Source: Paenibacillus dakarensis
GTDB taxonomy: Bacteria > Bacillota > Bacilli > Paenibacillales > Paenibacillaceae
DNA: 64,000 bases
Assembly: GCF_001373415.1 (NCBI RefSeq)
Contig: NZ_CDSE01000041.1
Span: 1-64,000, forward strand
Direction of reading: 5' to 3'
This document shows, piece after piece, positions 25,976 to 35,110 of the stretch; position 1 is the stretch's first letter, and each line of letters opens with the position of its first letter. The notes beneath the pieces are model-generated. The model searched no databases. It had not been told where the DNA came from and worked only from the letters and a program-made list of their open reading frames with translations. The translations under genes were made by a program, and so were the position numbers.

Positions 25976-27565
25976 ATGCATCGACAAATCGCAATTATCG
26001 GAAGCAGCGGGGGCAACCTATACAATCTGGGTGGTAAAGAGCCGCAAAAGCTGCTGGAAGAAATACGGCTTCAGATGGAAAGTGCCGGTTTATCCTGTGC
26101 AGCACTTCAGTTCATCGCGGCTCAGACTTCGATGGACTCCGCTAAGGAGACCACATTAGCCGTGCTTTATAGCTGGAGCATTTCGCAGGGAGCACCTGTC
26201 ATTATTGCCGAAGGTACACTCAAAGAAGTAAACGAAGCAGCACGGCGGCTGGACCAAGAAATTGCGGAGCAGATTGAGCTCGGAGAAATTGAAGGTATCA
26301 TCGCCATGAGTGCTGATCCCGAGAACACCAATCGTCACACCTTTGAAGCAGCTGCACGGCACAAGCTGCCCGTTACGGGAACCGGAGGAACGTCTATGGC
26401 CATCATCCAATCCAAGGGCGTTCACGTTATTTCAGCATCGGGTACGACAGGCACAACCAACCGAACACGCGCCGTTGCCTTTGTGACCTCACTCTGCAAG
26501 CACTGGCGCTTGTCTTATCGCCCTGTAATCGGCAGCAGCGCGGCGGCCTCCGGCAGCACAGCAACAAATACTTCGCCATGGAAACGAATTAACATCCGGG
26601 GTATCATGATGGCATCACTGCCTGGTTTTATCGGAATGGCATTAATTCTTGCAGCCAGTAAAATTCCCGGCCTATCAGCGCTCACCTCCGTGTTTGACCT
26701 GATGATTAAAGCGCTGCCCGTCATTATTGCCGTCATTGCTGCGAAACAGATTTCGGAGCTTGATGAGGTTTCCATCGTTGCTGGTATTATAGCGGGCGTT
26801 CTTTCCGTGGAGGGAGGCATCATCGGCGGAATGATCGGCGGGATCGGGGCCGGCCTGATCGTCCACTACGTGTTCCGCAAATGTGTAGAATGGCGTTTTC
26901 CTGCCACAACCGTCAACATCGCGGCCGGGGGCATATCCGGCCTGATCGCCGGCCTGTTCGTCTATTTCTTGATTGCTCCTGTTGCATTGACCGCAGGAGA
27001 ATCGGTCCGCCTCCTGCTTGAGACCCTTGTATCTTGGAGCCCTGCTTTAGCAGGTTTGATCGCTGGACTTCTGATGTGGCCGGCAATTATCGGCGGGGTC
27101 TACCATGCAGCTATTCTGCCGATTGTGCTGCTGGAGATGGAGCTTACAAGCAACAGCTTCCTTGGAGCTGTCGATATGGCAAGCCTGGTTATGGTATCCG
27201 CAGGCATTACGCTTGCCAACATCATCGCTCCACGCGATAAAGGCGAAGCGGCTGTAGCCGCACCGGGCTTTGCCATCAATATGGGATTCGGCACGTTTGT
27301 GGAAGCTGCCTATCCGTTCATGTTCTCGAACAAGCTTGTGTTTGCCGGAGCCATTGTGTCAGCGGGCCTGGGCGGCCTGCTCGTAGGGCTGTTTGAAGTC
27401 AGAGGAACGGCGTATGTCCCTTCCTTCCTGGGTCCAGTAACCTCCAACAACACAACCGGTTTTCTTATCTCTATGGCAGCCAGTCTGCTCTGTTCATTCC
27501 TGATCACCTTCTTCGTGAATAAAATGTCGGTGCATCTTAGCTCCAGACAGACGATGGAGATGTAA
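25976..27565 (+). CDS. PfoR-like EIIC-type membrane protein with N-terminal soluble domain
   Basis: 529 residues in two parts. Residues about 1-185 form a soluble domain (IAIIGSSGGNLYNLGG, EGIIAMSADPENTNRHTFEAAA, GTGGTSMAII); residues about 205-525 form 9-10 helices of the PTS_EIIC_2 type (PF13303), as in Clostridium PfoR, once described as a regulator. No EIIA or EIIB domain or phosphorylation site is seen, and no PTS genes are nearby, so it probably is not a classical PTS permease. The N-terminal text resembles a nucleotide- or sugar-binding alpha/beta fold; function unknown. Start ATG 25976. Confidence 0.7.
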   Translation: MHRQIAIIGSSGGNLYNLGGKEPQKLLEEIRLQMESAGLSCAALQFIAAQTSMDSAKETTLAVLYSWSISQGAPVIIAEGTLKEVNEAARRLDQEIAEQIELGEIEGIIAMSADPENTNRHTFEAAARHKLPVTGTGGTSMAIIQSKGVHVISASGTTGTTNRTRAVAFVTSLCKHWRLSYRPVIGSSAAASGSTATNTSPWKRINIRGIMMASLPGFIGMALILAASKIPGLSALTSVFDLMIKALPVIIAVIAAKQISELDEVSIVAGIIAGVLSVEGGIIGGMIGGIGAGLIVHYVFRKCVEWRFPATTVNIAAGGISGLIAGLFVYFLIAPVALTAGESVRLLLETLVSWSPALAGLIAGLLMWPAIIGGVYHAAILPIVLLEMELTSNSFLGAVDMASLVMVSAGITLANIIAPRDKGEAAVAAPGFAINMGFGTFVEAAYPFMFSNKLVFAGAIVSAGLGGLLVGLFEVRGTAYVPSFLGPVTSNNTTGFLISMAASLLCSFLITFFVNKMSVHLSSRQTMEM

Positions 27566-27581
27566 AACACAATAACAATAG

Positions 27582-27618
27582 ACAATCCCCCGGTCCAGGA
27601 TACACGGGGGATTGTTTT
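27582..27618 (+). terminator. Terminator between the convergent PfoR-like and membrane-protein genes
   Basis: Perfect 11-bp stem ACAATCCCCCG/CGGGGGATTGT followed by TTTTT. Confidence 0.85.
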
Positions 27619-27628
27619 TGGTTATGAC

Positions 27629-28687
27629 CTATTCCTCACGAAGATTACGGATCTCTATATCATTCACAGATGTGATTTCCGAAATATCATCAATCCGGAG
27701 CATATGTGTCTGTTTTCCTTGATTAAAATTTTTATCCGTTTTATCCCTTTTGAGCTTATTCATGTTGGCTGGGGTATTCATATTTGAAGGATAATATCTG
27801 ATATCAAGCTCCGTCTCACCTTCGGACATCACCTCCGGCATGCGCCGAATCAGTGTCATCACGCGCTCCTTCTCTTCGGCAAGGTTATCTTCCGTAAGAT
27901 CAGCGAATACATAGAGAGTGACATGCTGGCTGCTAATCTGCAGCCCGTTCTCTCCACTCAGGTTATTATAATTCTTCTCCACCATTTGATGATCCTTTTC
28001 ATTCACCCAAGTATAAATGAACGCACGGTCAGGATAGAATTCATCCACCAGGGGAGTCAGATTATCCTTAAGCTGAGATCCCCACAAGTGATTTAAATAC
28101 GTGTCATTCGAAATTCGTGGCGGGCTGCCATTACTGCTATCCAAACTGAACTCGATATGAGGATTTTGTTCCGGATGAGCCTTTAGAGAATAAGAGCTAA
28201 TTGCCCAAATGTATCGCACTTCCGAAACCGCAAAGGATTCGTTGTACTTATTCTCCAAATAGCTTTCAGCTGCTTCCTGAACGATCTTCTTCTCGCTACT
28301 TGTCTTGGAGAACGGTCCCATGCCCTTCGTGTAGCCTCCATAAACAGCCCCTGCAAAAAGGGCCAAGCCGATCACCGTTCGCACCCCAATCTTCCATGGA
28401 GACGACAGTTGGCGCTCCCGCCTTTGTGCTTTATAGGGGTCCTTCGCCGTATCCCGTCTGAAATACATGAGAGTTACAATGAGACCTATGCTGTGAACCA
28501 GAAGCGCTAAAGGCAATGTAACCCCGCCCAGAAACCCAAGCGTCATAAAAAAAACATAGATCGACATGCCCTGAAGCGCCATAAGAAGCACCCCGCCAGC
28601 GATCATGGCCGGCGTACCGATATAAAACATCCCTGCTCCGGTGAATACCAGAGAGAGGAGAGTCGCAATCCACTGATGCTTTTTCAA
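27629..28687 (-). CDS. Membrane protein of unknown function, co-transcribed with fumC
   Basis: 352 residues. About three helices in residues 5-75, a basic linker (YKAQRRERQ), a fourth helix near residues 100-118, then a soluble domain of about 230 residues with repeated YIWAISS-, ADLTEDN- and RRMPEV-type segments. I do not recognise the family. It starts at TTG 28687 with GGGGAG 6 nt upstream, only 13 nt after the fumC stop, so it is the second gene of a fumC operon. No link to fumarase function is obvious. Confidence 0.7.
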   Translation of the reverse strand: MKKHQWIATLLSLVFTGAGMFYIGTPAMIAGGVLLMALQGMSIYVFFMTLGFLGGVTLPLALLVHSIGLIVTLMYFRRDTAKDPYKAQRRERQLSSPWKIGVRTVIGLALFAGAVYGGYTKGMGPFSKTSSEKKIVQEAAESYLENKYNESFAVSEVRYIWAISSYSLKAHPEQNPHIEFSLDSSNGSPPRISNDTYLNHLWGSQLKDNLTPLVDEFYPDRAFIYTWVNEKDHQMVEKNYNNLSGENGLQISSQHVTLYVFADLTEDNLAEEKERVMTLIRRMPEVMSEGETELDIRYYPSNMNTPANMNKLKRDKTDKNFNQGKQTHMLRIDDISEITSVNDIEIRNLREE

Positions 28688-28700
28688 TCTGTTCTCCCCT

Positions 28701-30089
28701 TTATTCTTTTGGGTGAATCATTTCTTCAGGTTTCACAATCCGGTCAAAGTCCTCCCCGGTTAAAAGGCCGCTCTGTACGGCTGCCTCCCGCAGCGTCAGG
28801 CCTTCCTTATGAGCCTTTTTCGCAATGCTTGCCGCATTCTCATAGCCGATATGAGGATTCAGCGCAGTCACCAGCATCAGCGAACGCTCCATATTACTGC
28901 GAATGACACCCAGATTGGCCTCAATACCTGCCGCACAATTCCGGTCAAATGAATCCATTGCATCGCTTAACAGACGTGCAGACTGCAAAAAGTTATATAT
29001 AATCACCGGCTTAAATACATTCAGTTCAAAATTACCTTGGCTGGCTGCAAAACCAATCGCCGCATCGTTCCCCATCACCTGGCAGACAACCATGGTTAAT
29101 GCCTCGCTCTGTGTCGGATTCACCTTGCCCGGCATAATCGAGCTGCCCGGCTCGTTCGCTGGAATGGTCAGCTCTCCAATACCCGAGCGGGGGCCGCTGG
29201 CGAGCCAGCGCACATCGTTCGCAATCTTCATCAGGTCAGCTGCAAGCGCCTTGAGCGCTCCATGAGCGAACACCAGCTCATCATGGCTCGTTAGGGCATG
29301 GAACTTGTTGCTCGCACTTCTGAAGCTTTTGCCGGTTTCCTTGCTGATCTCTGCTGCTGTCATATCCCCGAACTCCGGATGAGCATTAATTCCGGTTCCG
29401 ACCGCAGTGCCTCCTATAGCCAGCTCGCGCAGCGGCTCTGCCGAAGAGGCAATCATGAGCTCGCATTTCTCCAGCATACGGTGCCAGCCGCTGATTTCCT
29501 GCCCCAGTGTCAACGGGGTGGCATCCTGCAGGTGTGTGCGTCCGATCTTGATAAGATCCTTATATTCCTCGCTCTTCTTCGCTAACGTATGCTTCAGTCT
29601 TTGCAGCGCAGGCAGAACCTCATTCTCTACAGCAATCAGGGCTGCCATGTGCATCGCTGTCGGAAATGTATCATTGGAGCTTTGCGATTTGTTCACATCG
29701 TCATTAGGATGAATAGATTGATTGATGCCCTTCTCCTGCAAAATCTGGTTTCCCCGGTTAGCAATCACTTCGTTCACATTCATGTTGGACTGCGTGCCGC
29801 TGCCCGTCTGCCATACGACAAGCGGAAAGTGGTCGTCACGATCTCCGGCCAATATTTCATCTGCCGCTGCAGCGATAGCCTCCGCTTTGCTCTGGTCCAG
29901 CTTGCCAAGCTTCGCGTTGACCGCTGCCGCACTCTTCTTCAAAATGGCAAAGGCCCGGACGATCTCAAGCGGCATCCGCTCTGTACCGATTCGGAAGTTT
30001 TCGAAGCTCCGCTGTGTCTGGGCAGCCCACAGCTTATCCGCAGGCACATGAATCTCGCCCAAGGTATCTTTTTCAATACGGTAATCCAT
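28701..30089 (-). CDS. fumC: Class II fumarate hydratase
   Basis: 462 residues, the usual length for FumC. It interconverts fumarate and malate in the TCA cycle. The class II signature [12 protein letters not shown] lies near residue 317-328, the substrate sites [13 protein letters not shown] near residue 97 and [12 protein letters not shown] near residue 183. ATG 30089 has AGGGGAGGG upstream. The gene for a membrane protein follows 13 nt later. Confidence 0.95.
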   Translation of the reverse strand: MDYRIEKDTLGEIHVPADKLWAAQTQRSFENFRIGTERMPLEIVRAFAILKKSAAAVNAKLGKLDQSKAEAIAAAADEILAGDRDDHFPLVVWQTGSGTQSNMNVNEVIANRGNQILQEKGINQSIHPNDDVNKSQSSNDTFPTAMHMAALIAVENEVLPALQRLKHTLAKKSEEYKDLIKIGRTHLQDATPLTLGQEISGWHRMLEKCELMIASSAEPLRELAIGGTAVGTGINAHPEFGDMTAAEISKETGKSFRSASNKFHALTSHDELVFAHGALKALAADLMKIANDVRWLASGPRSGIGELTIPANEPGSSIMPGKVNPTQSEALTMVVCQVMGNDAAIGFAASQGNFELNVFKPVIIYNFLQSARLLSDAMDSFDRNCAAGIEANLGVIRSNMERSLMLVTALNPHIGYENAASIAKKAHKEGLTLREAAVQSGLLTGEDFDRIVKPEEMIHPKE

Positions 30090-30564
30090 ATTTTGGTTCC
30101 CTCCCCTGGCATTCGTTCTCTCTACTTCATTTACCCTATTATGCCATAAGATTAATCCAAGGGGCTTTATCTGATCAAATATGGTGTAACCTTTTTCTGT
30201 TGTGAGGCGCTCCGCGGACGAATCATTCCTACAATCGCTCTTGCCACCGAATTTCCTGAATCATATACTAGCGGGAGAAATTCGGTGACAAAGGCGAACG
30301 CTATCGCTTCTCCGGAATCGCTTCGTCCCCTCCGCTGGCTTCGTGCATATCCATTCAAAAAACAAAACAAACAAAAACCTCCCCTTGGAGGATATAGAAG
30401 AAGATATCCGGGCAACTCTCACCCACAATTTGCTCAAGAAAGCAGGCCAAAAGCACGAAATGGCGGTGCAGGATGAGCTGATACGCTCCCTGCACCGCCA
30501 TTCTATGTTTTTATGCCTTTTTCGTTAAGTGAGCTGTCCTGTCATGGACTCCTCTTCGGTCCTG
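30090..30564. other. 475-bp region between cydC and fumC, no convincing gene
   Basis: It holds an 11-bp perfect inverted repeat CACCGAATTTC/GAAATTCGGTG (30245-30287, 21-nt spacer), a minus-strand terminator (30360-30391) and a 12-bp hairpin TGGCGGTGCAGG/CCTGCACCGCCA (30461-30500) just after cydC. A 61-codon plus-strand frame (30343-30528) lacks a ribosome site and overlaps both hairpins, so I do not call it. Confidence 0.5.
30360..30391 (-). terminator. Minus-strand terminator downstream of cydC
   Basis: On the minus strand CCTCC-AAGG-GGAGG is followed by a long T-rich tract (TTTTTGTTTGTTTTG). It would end the cydABDC transcript, 174 nt after cydC. Confidence 0.65.
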
Positions 30565-32346
30565 CTATTCCTGCACAAGCGGACGGTCCAGTCCATACAG
30601 ACGACGGTACCGCGGATAGTTCTGAAGCAATTCTGCATGAGTGCCGCGCATTACAATGCGGCCCTCTTCCATAAAGATAATCTCATCCATCTGCTCTACA
30701 CCCACCAGATGATGAGTAACCCAGATCAGTGTCTTGCCTTCGAGGCTTGCGAACATCGTTGACAGCAGATCACGCTCTGTCTTCGGATCTAATCCGACTG
30801 TCGGTTCGTCCAGGATGACAACCGGTGTATCCTGCAGCAAAATACGAGCGAGCGCTACCCGCTGCCGTTCCCCGCCCGAGAAACGCTGGCCGGTTTCCTG
30901 CATCCGGGTTGCAAGGCCTTCTGGCAATGAATCCACGAGGCTTCCGAGACGGGCTCTCCGAACCGCCTCCTCAATCTCCTCATCCGCTGCTTCCATTCGG
31001 CCCAGCCGAATATTATTCGCAAGCGTCGTGTCGAACAGATGCGGGCTTTGATTCAGCACAGACACGACGGAAGCCATTCCATCCCCGAACCGGAAGGCAT
31101 CTGTGCCATTGATCGTTACGCTGCCCTCCGTTGGCGTAAGCACACCCTGGATCAGGCCCAGCAGGGTAGACTTGCCTGCACCTGAGCGGCCGATCACGGC
31201 TACCTTAGAGCCTTGAGGAATGTCGAGCGACAGCTTGCTCACCGCATGCTGTTCATGCTCGTTCTGCACTCCCCCATAACGGAAGGAGACATGGTCCACT
31301 TTGACATGAACGTCATGACCAGCGATTGCATCTGCTTCATCCCGGGTCAGAGTCATACTGCGCTGCTGCTTGATGTCCTCCTCTGAGCCAGGCACTTCTT
31401 CCTGAATCGCATTTAAGCGATTTATTGATTGTTCATACTGTGGAATCCGTTCAACGGCTTCGGAAATTGGCAGAAATGCATCCATCAACGGAAACACAAC
31501 AAGTACGAAAGCGGCAATCAGGGTAACGTCGATACGACCATCAGCATACTGATGAGCAGACCAGACGACCATGGACATCACCACAGCCGCCACGATACAT
31601 TGACTGATAAAGCCGCGGTAACGTCCCCAGCGTTTCAAAGACCGGTCCATGCGATCCACGCTTGCTTCATCCCGTTCATATCCGGTGAGGAAATCCTGCT
31701 GGCGGCCGGTGATAAACCACTCACCCATACCGAGCACGGCATCCGTCAGCTTCTGATACAGTGCAGCGCGCTCCTGCTTCATCGCCCGGTTCTTCCGCTT
31801 CGTCAGAAGCAGGGACACAATCGGCAGGACGAACAGCAGCAGAAACACATATACCGCCATGAGCAGAGCGAACCATGGGTCGAACACCCCGATAGCGATT
31901 ATAGCGCCTGCGTATAAGATCAGGGCTACAATGGCCGGAAACACCGTCCGGATATACACATCCTGCAGGTGTTCAATATCATCTGCAAGCACACCCAGGA
32001 GATCCCCCGTCTTAAAGCGAGAGGAGAACCGCAGCGCCTGCGGCTCCAGCAGATGATACAACCGGACGCGCATTTTAGATAAAATCCGAAGAATGGTGTC
32101 ATGGCCGACCAGCCGCTCTACATAATGAACGACAGCCCGGCTGATCCCGAAGGTCCGCACTCCAACAACAGGCACATACACCATCAGAATGTTCTCCGGC
32201 CGAAGCGCAGATTTCGAGATCAGATAGCCCGAGGTAAACATAAGCATCGACGCAGACAGAATGGTCAGTGCACCGAGGATCACAATGAGCAGAAAGCGCC
32301 AGAAGTTAGCTGTTATATAAGGTCGAAACCACTGCTCCTGCTTCAT
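30565..32346 (-). CDS. cydC: Thiol reductant ABC exporter subunit CydC
   Basis: 593 residues: six-helix ABC exporter membrane domain (about 15-300) and ATPase domain with Walker A GRSGAGKST, signature FSGGE and Walker B VVILDEPT. CydC pairs with CydD; together they export cysteine/glutathione or handle haem, and are needed for assembly of cytochrome bd. It overlaps cydD by 4 nt and has GGAGGG before the ATG. Last gene of cydABDC. Confidence 0.92.
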   Translation of the reverse strand: MKQEQWFRPYITANFWRFLLIVILGALTILSASMLMFTSGYLISKSALRPENILMVYVPVVGVRTFGISRAVVHYVERLVGHDTILRILSKMRVRLYHLLEPQALRFSSRFKTGDLLGVLADDIEHLQDVYIRTVFPAIVALILYAGAIIAIGVFDPWFALLMAVYVFLLLFVLPIVSLLLTKRKNRAMKQERAALYQKLTDAVLGMGEWFITGRQQDFLTGYERDEASVDRMDRSLKRWGRYRGFISQCIVAAVVMSMVVWSAHQYADGRIDVTLIAAFVLVVFPLMDAFLPISEAVERIPQYEQSINRLNAIQEEVPGSEEDIKQQRSMTLTRDEADAIAGHDVHVKVDHVSFRYGGVQNEHEQHAVSKLSLDIPQGSKVAVIGRSGAGKSTLLGLIQGVLTPTEGSVTINGTDAFRFGDGMASVVSVLNQSPHLFDTTLANNIRLGRMEAADEEIEEAVRRARLGSLVDSLPEGLATRMQETGQRFSGGERQRVALARILLQDTPVVILDEPTVGLDPKTERDLLSTMFASLEGKTLIWVTHHLVGVEQMDEIIFMEEGRIVMRGTHAELLQNYPRYRRLYGLDRPLVQE

Positions 32347-34097
32347 TGTACTCCCTCCATTTGTGATGTAATAAGGCCGTAATAAACACCTTTAAGCGCC
32401 ATTAGCTCTTCATGGGTACCCGATTCAGCAAGTCGTCCTTGATCCATCACCAGAATGTAATCCATTTCTGTCATCCAGTGAAGCCGGTGTGTCGCAAGGA
32501 ATACCCATTTATCTTTAAAGAGTGAGGCAAACGTCTCCTTCAGCTCATATTCCGTTTCAATATCCAGATGCGCGGTAGGCTCATCCAGAAGCAGAACAGG
32601 GCGCTGGCTCAAAAATGCTCTCGCAATAGCTACTCGCTGCGCCTGTCCACCGCTCAAACTGCGACCCCCGCCGCCGATAAGCTCATCCAGACCGCCAGGC
32701 AGGGATTGAACCACACTGGACAGCCCTGCCGCCTCTGCTGCCCGTTCAACCTCGGTATGGGAAGCCTCCGGAACATAGAAGCGAATATTGTCTGCAAGAG
32801 AGCAGCCAAATAAATATGGATGCTGCGGAATATAGGTTACGTGATTTCTCCACGCCTTGGATGCGGTATTATGCAGCTTCACTCCATCCAGCGTTATCCC
32901 GCCGCTGCTTGGGGTTAGAAAGCCGCCCAAAATATCGATCAGCGTTGACTTGCCGGCTCCGCTCTCGCCAACAATCCCGATCTTGGCTCTTCCCTCCAGA
33001 CGGAAGCTTACATCCGCCAAGGATTCAGGGCCCTGCACATCGTGATGCATGCCGATACCTGATAGCTCCAGCACACTGTCTTCTTTCCACTCCAGCTCAG
33101 TTTCAGAAGAAGAGGCAGCTTCACTGGCTTCCTGCCCATCTTGCACGTTCCCTTCCGAATCCTCCTTAATCATGGCCTGAATCGCTTCACCTGCCTGTTT
33201 GCCGTCAAGAGTAGCATGGAAATCAGCCCCCACCATACGCACAGGCAAGAAATACTCCGGTGCCAGAATAAGAATGGTCAGCGCAGGCAGCAGCTCCAGG
33301 CCGCCATTAATAAGCCGCAGCCCGAGATTTACCGCTACCACAGCAACCGACAGCATGGTGAAGAAGTCGAGTGCGAAGGAGGACAGAAATGCGACCCGAA
33401 GTGTCTTCATCGTAGCCTTCCGGTAGCTCTCACTCACCTGGCCAATACTCTCGCCGTGTCGCTTGCTCTGCCCCAGGAACTTCAAGGTTACAAGCCCCCG
33501 CAGCGAATCAACAAAATGATTGGAAAGTATGCGGTAGGTATGCAGCTGGCGGTCGGTCTGCTTCCGTGCTGCCAGGCCTACCAGAATCAGAAATATGATC
33601 AGAATCGGCATTGTAATCAGCAGAATCACGGCCGAAATGCGATCAATATAGAACACATACAGCCATACTAATGCAGGAGTGAAGGCTACCCCCATCATAC
33701 GGGGGATCGTCAGCTCCACATACTTGCGGAATTTCGTGATGCCCTCCAGCACAAGCGTGACCACATTACCTGTTCCCTCGGACCGGACAAATCTTGGGCC
33801 CTTATGGAACAGCGTATCCATCAGCTGCTTTCTCAGGTCCGTGCCCGTTTCCTCGGCGAACCGCTGTGCAATACCCTGCTGCACGAGTCCGATGCCGTGA
33901 CGTGCCAGAAAAGCAAGCAGGAACAATACCGCTGTGCTGTATTGTTCCTGCAAAGTGGATCCGGCAAAAAGGGCGGAGAGGATCTCCGCCAGCCATTTTG
34001 CCTGTAATATGATGGCCGCGCTCTGTGCTAGGGTACAGATGGCAATGAAGAGGAAAACCGTCTTAATCCCTTTGTATCCCAGCAGATCTTTACCCAT
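32343..34097 (-). CDS. cydD: Thiol reductant ABC exporter subunit CydD
   Basis: 584 residues with the CydD-type membrane domain (RFAEETGTDLRKQLMDTLF, GNVVTLVLEGITKFRKYVE) and an ATPase domain: Walker A GESGAGKST, signature LSGGQ, Walker B VLLLDEPT. A charged insert of about 30 residues (EGNVQDGQEASEAASSSET) links the two domains. It forms the heterodimeric exporter with CydC. It overlaps cydB by one nucleotide and cydC by four, so expression is coupled. Confidence 0.92.
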   Translation of the reverse strand: MGKDLLGYKGIKTVFLFIAICTLAQSAAIILQAKWLAEILSALFAGSTLQEQYSTAVLFLLAFLARHGIGLVQQGIAQRFAEETGTDLRKQLMDTLFHKGPRFVRSEGTGNVVTLVLEGITKFRKYVELTIPRMMGVAFTPALVWLYVFYIDRISAVILLITMPILIIFLILVGLAARKQTDRQLHTYRILSNHFVDSLRGLVTLKFLGQSKRHGESIGQVSESYRKATMKTLRVAFLSSFALDFFTMLSVAVVAVNLGLRLINGGLELLPALTILILAPEYFLPVRMVGADFHATLDGKQAGEAIQAMIKEDSEGNVQDGQEASEAASSSETELEWKEDSVLELSGIGMHHDVQGPESLADVSFRLEGRAKIGIVGESGAGKSTLIDILGGFLTPSSGGITLDGVKLHNTASKAWRNHVTYIPQHPYLFGCSLADNIRFYVPEASHTEVERAAEAAGLSSVVQSLPGGLDELIGGGGRSLSGGQAQRVAIARAFLSQRPVLLLDEPTAHLDIETEYELKETFASLFKDKWVFLATHRLHWMTEMDYILVMDQGRLAESGTHEELMALKGVYYGLITSQMEGVQ

Positions 34098-35110
34098 CAG
34101 TATTCTAAATGCTCCTTCTCATGTACCCGTTTATGGAAAACGAAGTAGCTCCAAATTTGGTAACCCAATACGAATGGCAGCAGTGTTAACGCTACAATCG
34201 TCATGATTTTCAGAGAATAAGGCCCTGAAGCCGCGTTTTGAATCGTCAAATCGAATGCACTGCTGATCGAGCTGATCATCACGCGCGGGAATAAACCAAT
34301 GAATACGGACATAACGGACAGCGCAATGACAGCTCCGGTCATACCGAATGCCCAGCTGTCTTTCTTGGCTTTCATGAAATAACCGGCTGCCAGGAAAGCA
34401 AATACACCTATAATCAATACGATCGATAATAATCCGCCGCGAACTTCAAACACATCCGTCATGAAGTACGTCATCACTCCGAATGTAAGCAGCAGTGCAG
34501 CTACCGGAATTAACAGACGGCGGGCCATAACACGTGCACGCTCCTGCAAATCCCCAATCGTACGGAGGGTTGTAAACATCAATCCATGCAGTAAGCATAG
34601 CATAACTACAGTAACTCCGCCTACCACGGTGTACAGATTCACAACATCGAAGAATCCGGCATGAAGCTGCATCGCTTCATCAATCGGCAGTCCCTGAATC
34701 AGGCAGGCAAATACAACACCCAGCAGGAACGGCGGCAGAATGCTGCCTGTGAAAATAGCAATATCCCATACCTTCTTCCACCGCGCATCCTCGACCTTGC
34801 CGCGGAATTCAAAGGCTACACCCCGAGCGATCAAGGCCAGCAGCAGGAACACGAGCGGAATATAAAATCCGCTGAAGAGCGTTGCATACCAGTTCGGGAA
34901 GGCGGCGAACATCGCACCGCCTGCCGTGAGCAGCCATACTTCATTCGCATCCCAGAACGGGCCGATAGAGTTAATAAGAACCCGGCGCTGACTATCATTT
35001 TTGGCTAAGAATTGTGTAGACATACCCACACCGAAGTCAAAACCTTCTAAGAAGAAAAATCCGATAAACAGAACGGCAACCAATATAAACCACAACTCAT
35101 TAAGAGGCAT
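34097..35110 (-). CDS. cydB: Cytochrome bd ubiquinol/menaquinol oxidase subunit II
   Basis: 337 residues, eight to nine helices, with the CydB start LWFILVAVLFIGFFFLEGFDFGVG. It is the structural second subunit of the high-affinity bd oxidase in the membrane. ATG 35110 follows GGAGGG by 8 nt; the longer open frame upstream (to 35170) is spurious. It overlaps the end of cydA by 11 nt. Confidence 0.93.
   Translation of the reverse strand: MPLNELWFILVAVLFIGFFFLEGFDFGVGMSTQFLAKNDSQRRVLINSIGPFWDANEVWLLTAGGAMFAAFPNWYATLFSGFYIPLVFLLLALIARGVAFEFRGKVEDARWKKVWDIAIFTGSILPPFLLGVVFACLIQGLPIDEAMQLHAGFFDVVNLYTVVGGVTVVMLCLLHGLMFTTLRTIGDLQERARVMARRLLIPVAALLLTFGVMTYFMTDVFEVRGGLLSIVLIIGVFAFLAAGYFMKAKKDSWAFGMTGAVIALSVMSVFIGLFPRVMISSISSAFDLTIQNAASGPYSLKIMTIVALTLLPFVLGYQIWSYFVFHKRVHEKEHLEY

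Noticed and set aside
30343..30528. 61-codon plus-strand ORF between fumC and cydC
   Set aside because: No ribosome site; the frame runs over two hairpins that are better explained as terminators of minus-strand transcripts.
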